Below are positions 60,965 to 62,030 of a DNA stretch of 62,030 nt, one piece after another. This DNA comes from an uncultured Bradyrhizobium sp. (GTDB lineage: Bacteria > Pseudomonadota > Alphaproteobacteria > Rhizobiales > Xanthobacteraceae): the NCBI RefSeq assembly GCF_936928535.1, contig NZ_CAKZHY010000127.1, positions 1 through 62,030 of the forward strand, written 5' to 3'. The position numbers were made by a program, and so were the translations under genes. The notes beneath the pieces are model-generated. The model had not been told where the DNA came from and did not search any database. It saw only the letters and a program-made list of their open reading frames with translations. How positions within the stretch are numbered: the stretch's first letter is position 1; each line of letters opens with the position of its first letter.

Positions 60965-61271
60965 TGACATTCAACGCAAGATGCTGGCGCTGCTGCTCGA
61001 AGAGAGCAATTTCGAGGTGCTCCAGTGCGAAGATGCCGAGACCGCGGCGCTGGCACTGAAAGCACGTCATCCCGCCCTGATGGTGACCGACATCAATCTG
61101 GTCGGCAAGATGGACGGTGTGGATCTCGCGCACTTTGCCCGGCAGCATGATTCCGGTGTTCGGATCATCGTGATCTCGGGCCGTCCGCTGCCACGTCCCC
61201 TGCCGCCTGGAACGAAGTTCCTCACCAAGCCGGTCTATCCCACGGTGCTGCTCGCAGAAGCCGGCCGATAG
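60915..61271 (+). CDS. Single-domain response regulator (CheY-like receiver)
   Basis: 118 residues from the ATG at 60915 (AAGTGAGGTGCGTC). The acidic pocket is VEDDDIQ (near residue 15), the phospho-accepting Asp is in MVTDINLVGKMDG, and the Lys is in FLTKPVYP. No output domain follows, so it likely acts by protein contact or as a phosphotransfer element. It overlaps the end of the HGG-motif gene, tying it to that pair. No histidine kinase is in the window. Confidence 0.85.
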   Translation: MGQSKPMRPTAIVVEDDDIQRKMLALLLEESNFEVLQCEDAETAALALKARHPALMVTDINLVGKMDGVDLAHFARQHDSGVRIIVISGRPLPRPLPPGTKFLTKPVYPTVLLAEAGR

Positions 61272-61523
61272 CAGCGGTTTGCTGGCATCACGCGCAGGCA
61301 CTATCCCGAAGCCTTCCGGCCGCCGGCCCTCGCGCGGCCGGCCGACGGGAGAATGAAAGCCCAATGCGCGGTTTTGGCCCGTTCGAGACCTGCCGGCTCG
61401 GTCTGACCACGTCCGCTCATCCGGCTAGACCCGGAAGTCATGGCCTCACGGGCAAACCGACGCTGTTGACCCGTTGGGGACATTGGTCAAAATCCGCTCC
61501 ATCGTGAGCTTAGGGCCGCGTGG
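61272..61523. other. Noncoding region, nothing recognisable
   Basis: Downstream of the response regulator I see short GC repeats (CGGCCGGCCG near 61335) but no gene with normal codon use, terminator or RNA gene. Confidence 0.4.
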
Positions 61524-61607
61524 TTAGAGATGAACTTGCACGTTCCAAAGACTGTGGAGGAAATATACCACGAAGAGCACCCCAGCAAAGACTAGTACCA
61601 GTAGCAT
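61524..61607 (-). CDS. Possible 27-residue single-helix membrane peptide
   Basis: From ATG 61607: one hydrophobic stretch (LLVLVFAGVLFVVYFL) followed by a short polar tail ending VQVHL. The ATG is 2 bases past the stop of the 44-residue frame upstream on the same strand, consistent with translational coupling. The region is AT-richer than the rest. There is no homology evidence; it may be chance. Confidence 0.25.
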   Translation of the reverse strand: MLLVLVFAGVLFVVYFLHSLWNVQVHL

Positions 61608-61609
61608 CG

Positions 61610-61744
61610 CTATCGAATACTGGCGAACCTGCCGAGTTTTTCTCCGAAGCCAATTACCTGCTCGCTATCCTGAATACGGTTGGACAGAGCAATAAGAAAA
61701 TAGCCGAAAACGATGTGCGCCGCGCCTCCGAAAACAAACCACAT
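61610..61744 (-). CDS. Possible 44-residue small protein
   Basis: From ATG 61744: a moderately hydrophobic N-terminal half (MWFVFGGAAHIVFGYFLIAL) and a polar C-terminal half (IQDSEQVIGFGEKLGRFA). No clear ribosome site precedes it. It is reported because it is followed with near-zero spacing by a second short hydrophobic frame. Confidence 0.25.
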   Translation of the reverse strand: MWFVFGGAAHIVFGYFLIALSNRIQDSEQVIGFGEKLGRFASIR

Positions 61745-62030
61745 CGAGTCGATTTCACCTTTGATGTTAAAAGGAGTGGTCGAGTATCACTGAATTTGTT
61801 CTACGATGCGCGTTGAAAGTGGCCCTTGCTACGTTCCAACGCAACCGCCGTCGCGAGGACATGCTTGCCGACGCCTTAACATAAAGCGATGAATAGAAAA
61901 TTGTGCGACGCATGAGTCCGTAAGTAGCCCTTCGCGTCGCTTCGTCGGGCGCGCCATCATGTCCGCACACAAGGGGATTCCGTTGCAAAACTCCTTGAGC
62001 CTCGATGGCGGGCGGTGGTTTCAAGTCTGA
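61745..62030. other. Noncoding or unrecognised end of window
   Basis: About 290 AT-richer bases. Frames on both strands are short, with poor codon use. I see no gene, repeat or RNA here that can be supported. Confidence 0.35.

Noticed and set aside
1..62030. Search for tRNA, rRNA, CRISPR arrays, transposases and phage genes
   Set aside because: No cloverleaf, no regular spaced repeats, and no DDE or integrase-like protein could be identified on either strand.

Overview
The window looks like chromosome of a Bradyrhizobium-type alphaproteobacterium (Nitrobacteraceae). The DNA is GC-rich with strong third-position bias. Intergenic palindromic repeats of the kind scattered through Bradyrhizobium and Rhodopseudomonas genomes occur twice (176-262, 41827-41914). 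The gene content is that of a metabolically versatile soil heterotroph: TRAP and ABC uptake, sox genes, a bo3-type quinol oxidase, PuuD, indolepyruvate ferredoxin oxidoreductase and many SDR enzymes. I see no rRNA, tRNA, CRISPR array, insertion sequence or prophage.

Layout. 1-3451: repeats, an alkylsulfatase and a GGDEF protein. 3562-6692: a TRAP transporter operon with a 13-bp perfect hairpin between the binding protein and the fused permease. 6911-10871: Tam-like methyltransferase, an SDR lacking its catalytic Tyr, and an AraC regulator divergent from an MBL-fold hydrolase. 10991-14257: a 1088-residue repeat-rich secreted protein with a duplicated module of about 178 residues. 14606-17327: an OhrR-like regulator facing a GST / cupin / Tat-exported monooxygenase operon, with two abutting palindromes between them. 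17407-22362: a short dispersed repeat, an isocitrate/isopropylmalate-type dehydrogenase, an MFS exporter and a membrane-anchored protein with a phospholipase A2-like active-site motif. 22754-28732: a periplasmic molybdenum hydroxylase pair followed by soxFXYZA, without soxB or soxCD and with an atypical SoxY C terminus. 28811-31907: sugar-type ABC importer without an ATPase. 31977-34570: a TetR regulator divergent from an SDR plus a frameshifted quinone-oxidoreductase gene, with two CGATCG-centred palindromes. 34653-37014: NCS2-type permease with a biuret-hydrolase-like amidohydrolase. 37206-46897: MaoC-like protein, fused indolepyruvate ferredoxin oxidoreductase, KstD-like flavoprotein, an HtrA protease without signal peptide, and a two-subunit GMC dehydrogenase. 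47098-52110: exported nuclease, a candidate small RNA with an intrinsic terminator, and cyoABCD. 52179-58469: SDR / CMD / SDR cluster, sorbosone-dehydrogenase-like protein, PuuD, a VOC protein and a small conserved protein. 58664-61271: lytic transglycosylase, a second copy of the dispersed repeat, and a conserved gene pair of unknown function overlapping a single-domain response regulator. The last 760 bases are AT-richer and hold no confident gene.

How it works together. Several units channel electrons to quinone or cytochrome c (sox, molybdenum hydroxylase, GMC dehydrogenase, PuuD), and cyoABCD supplies a terminal quinol oxidase. Three units show a regulator facing its likely target with a visible symmetric DNA site between or just upstream (OhrR-like, TetR, and a GntR-like site before the ureide operon). 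The least explained items are the dispersed repeat with conserved ends and in-frame spacing (17407-17540 and 59655-59780), the candidate sRNA with an anti-Shine-Dalgarno loop (47971-48087), the PLA2-like protein, and the SoxY variant.
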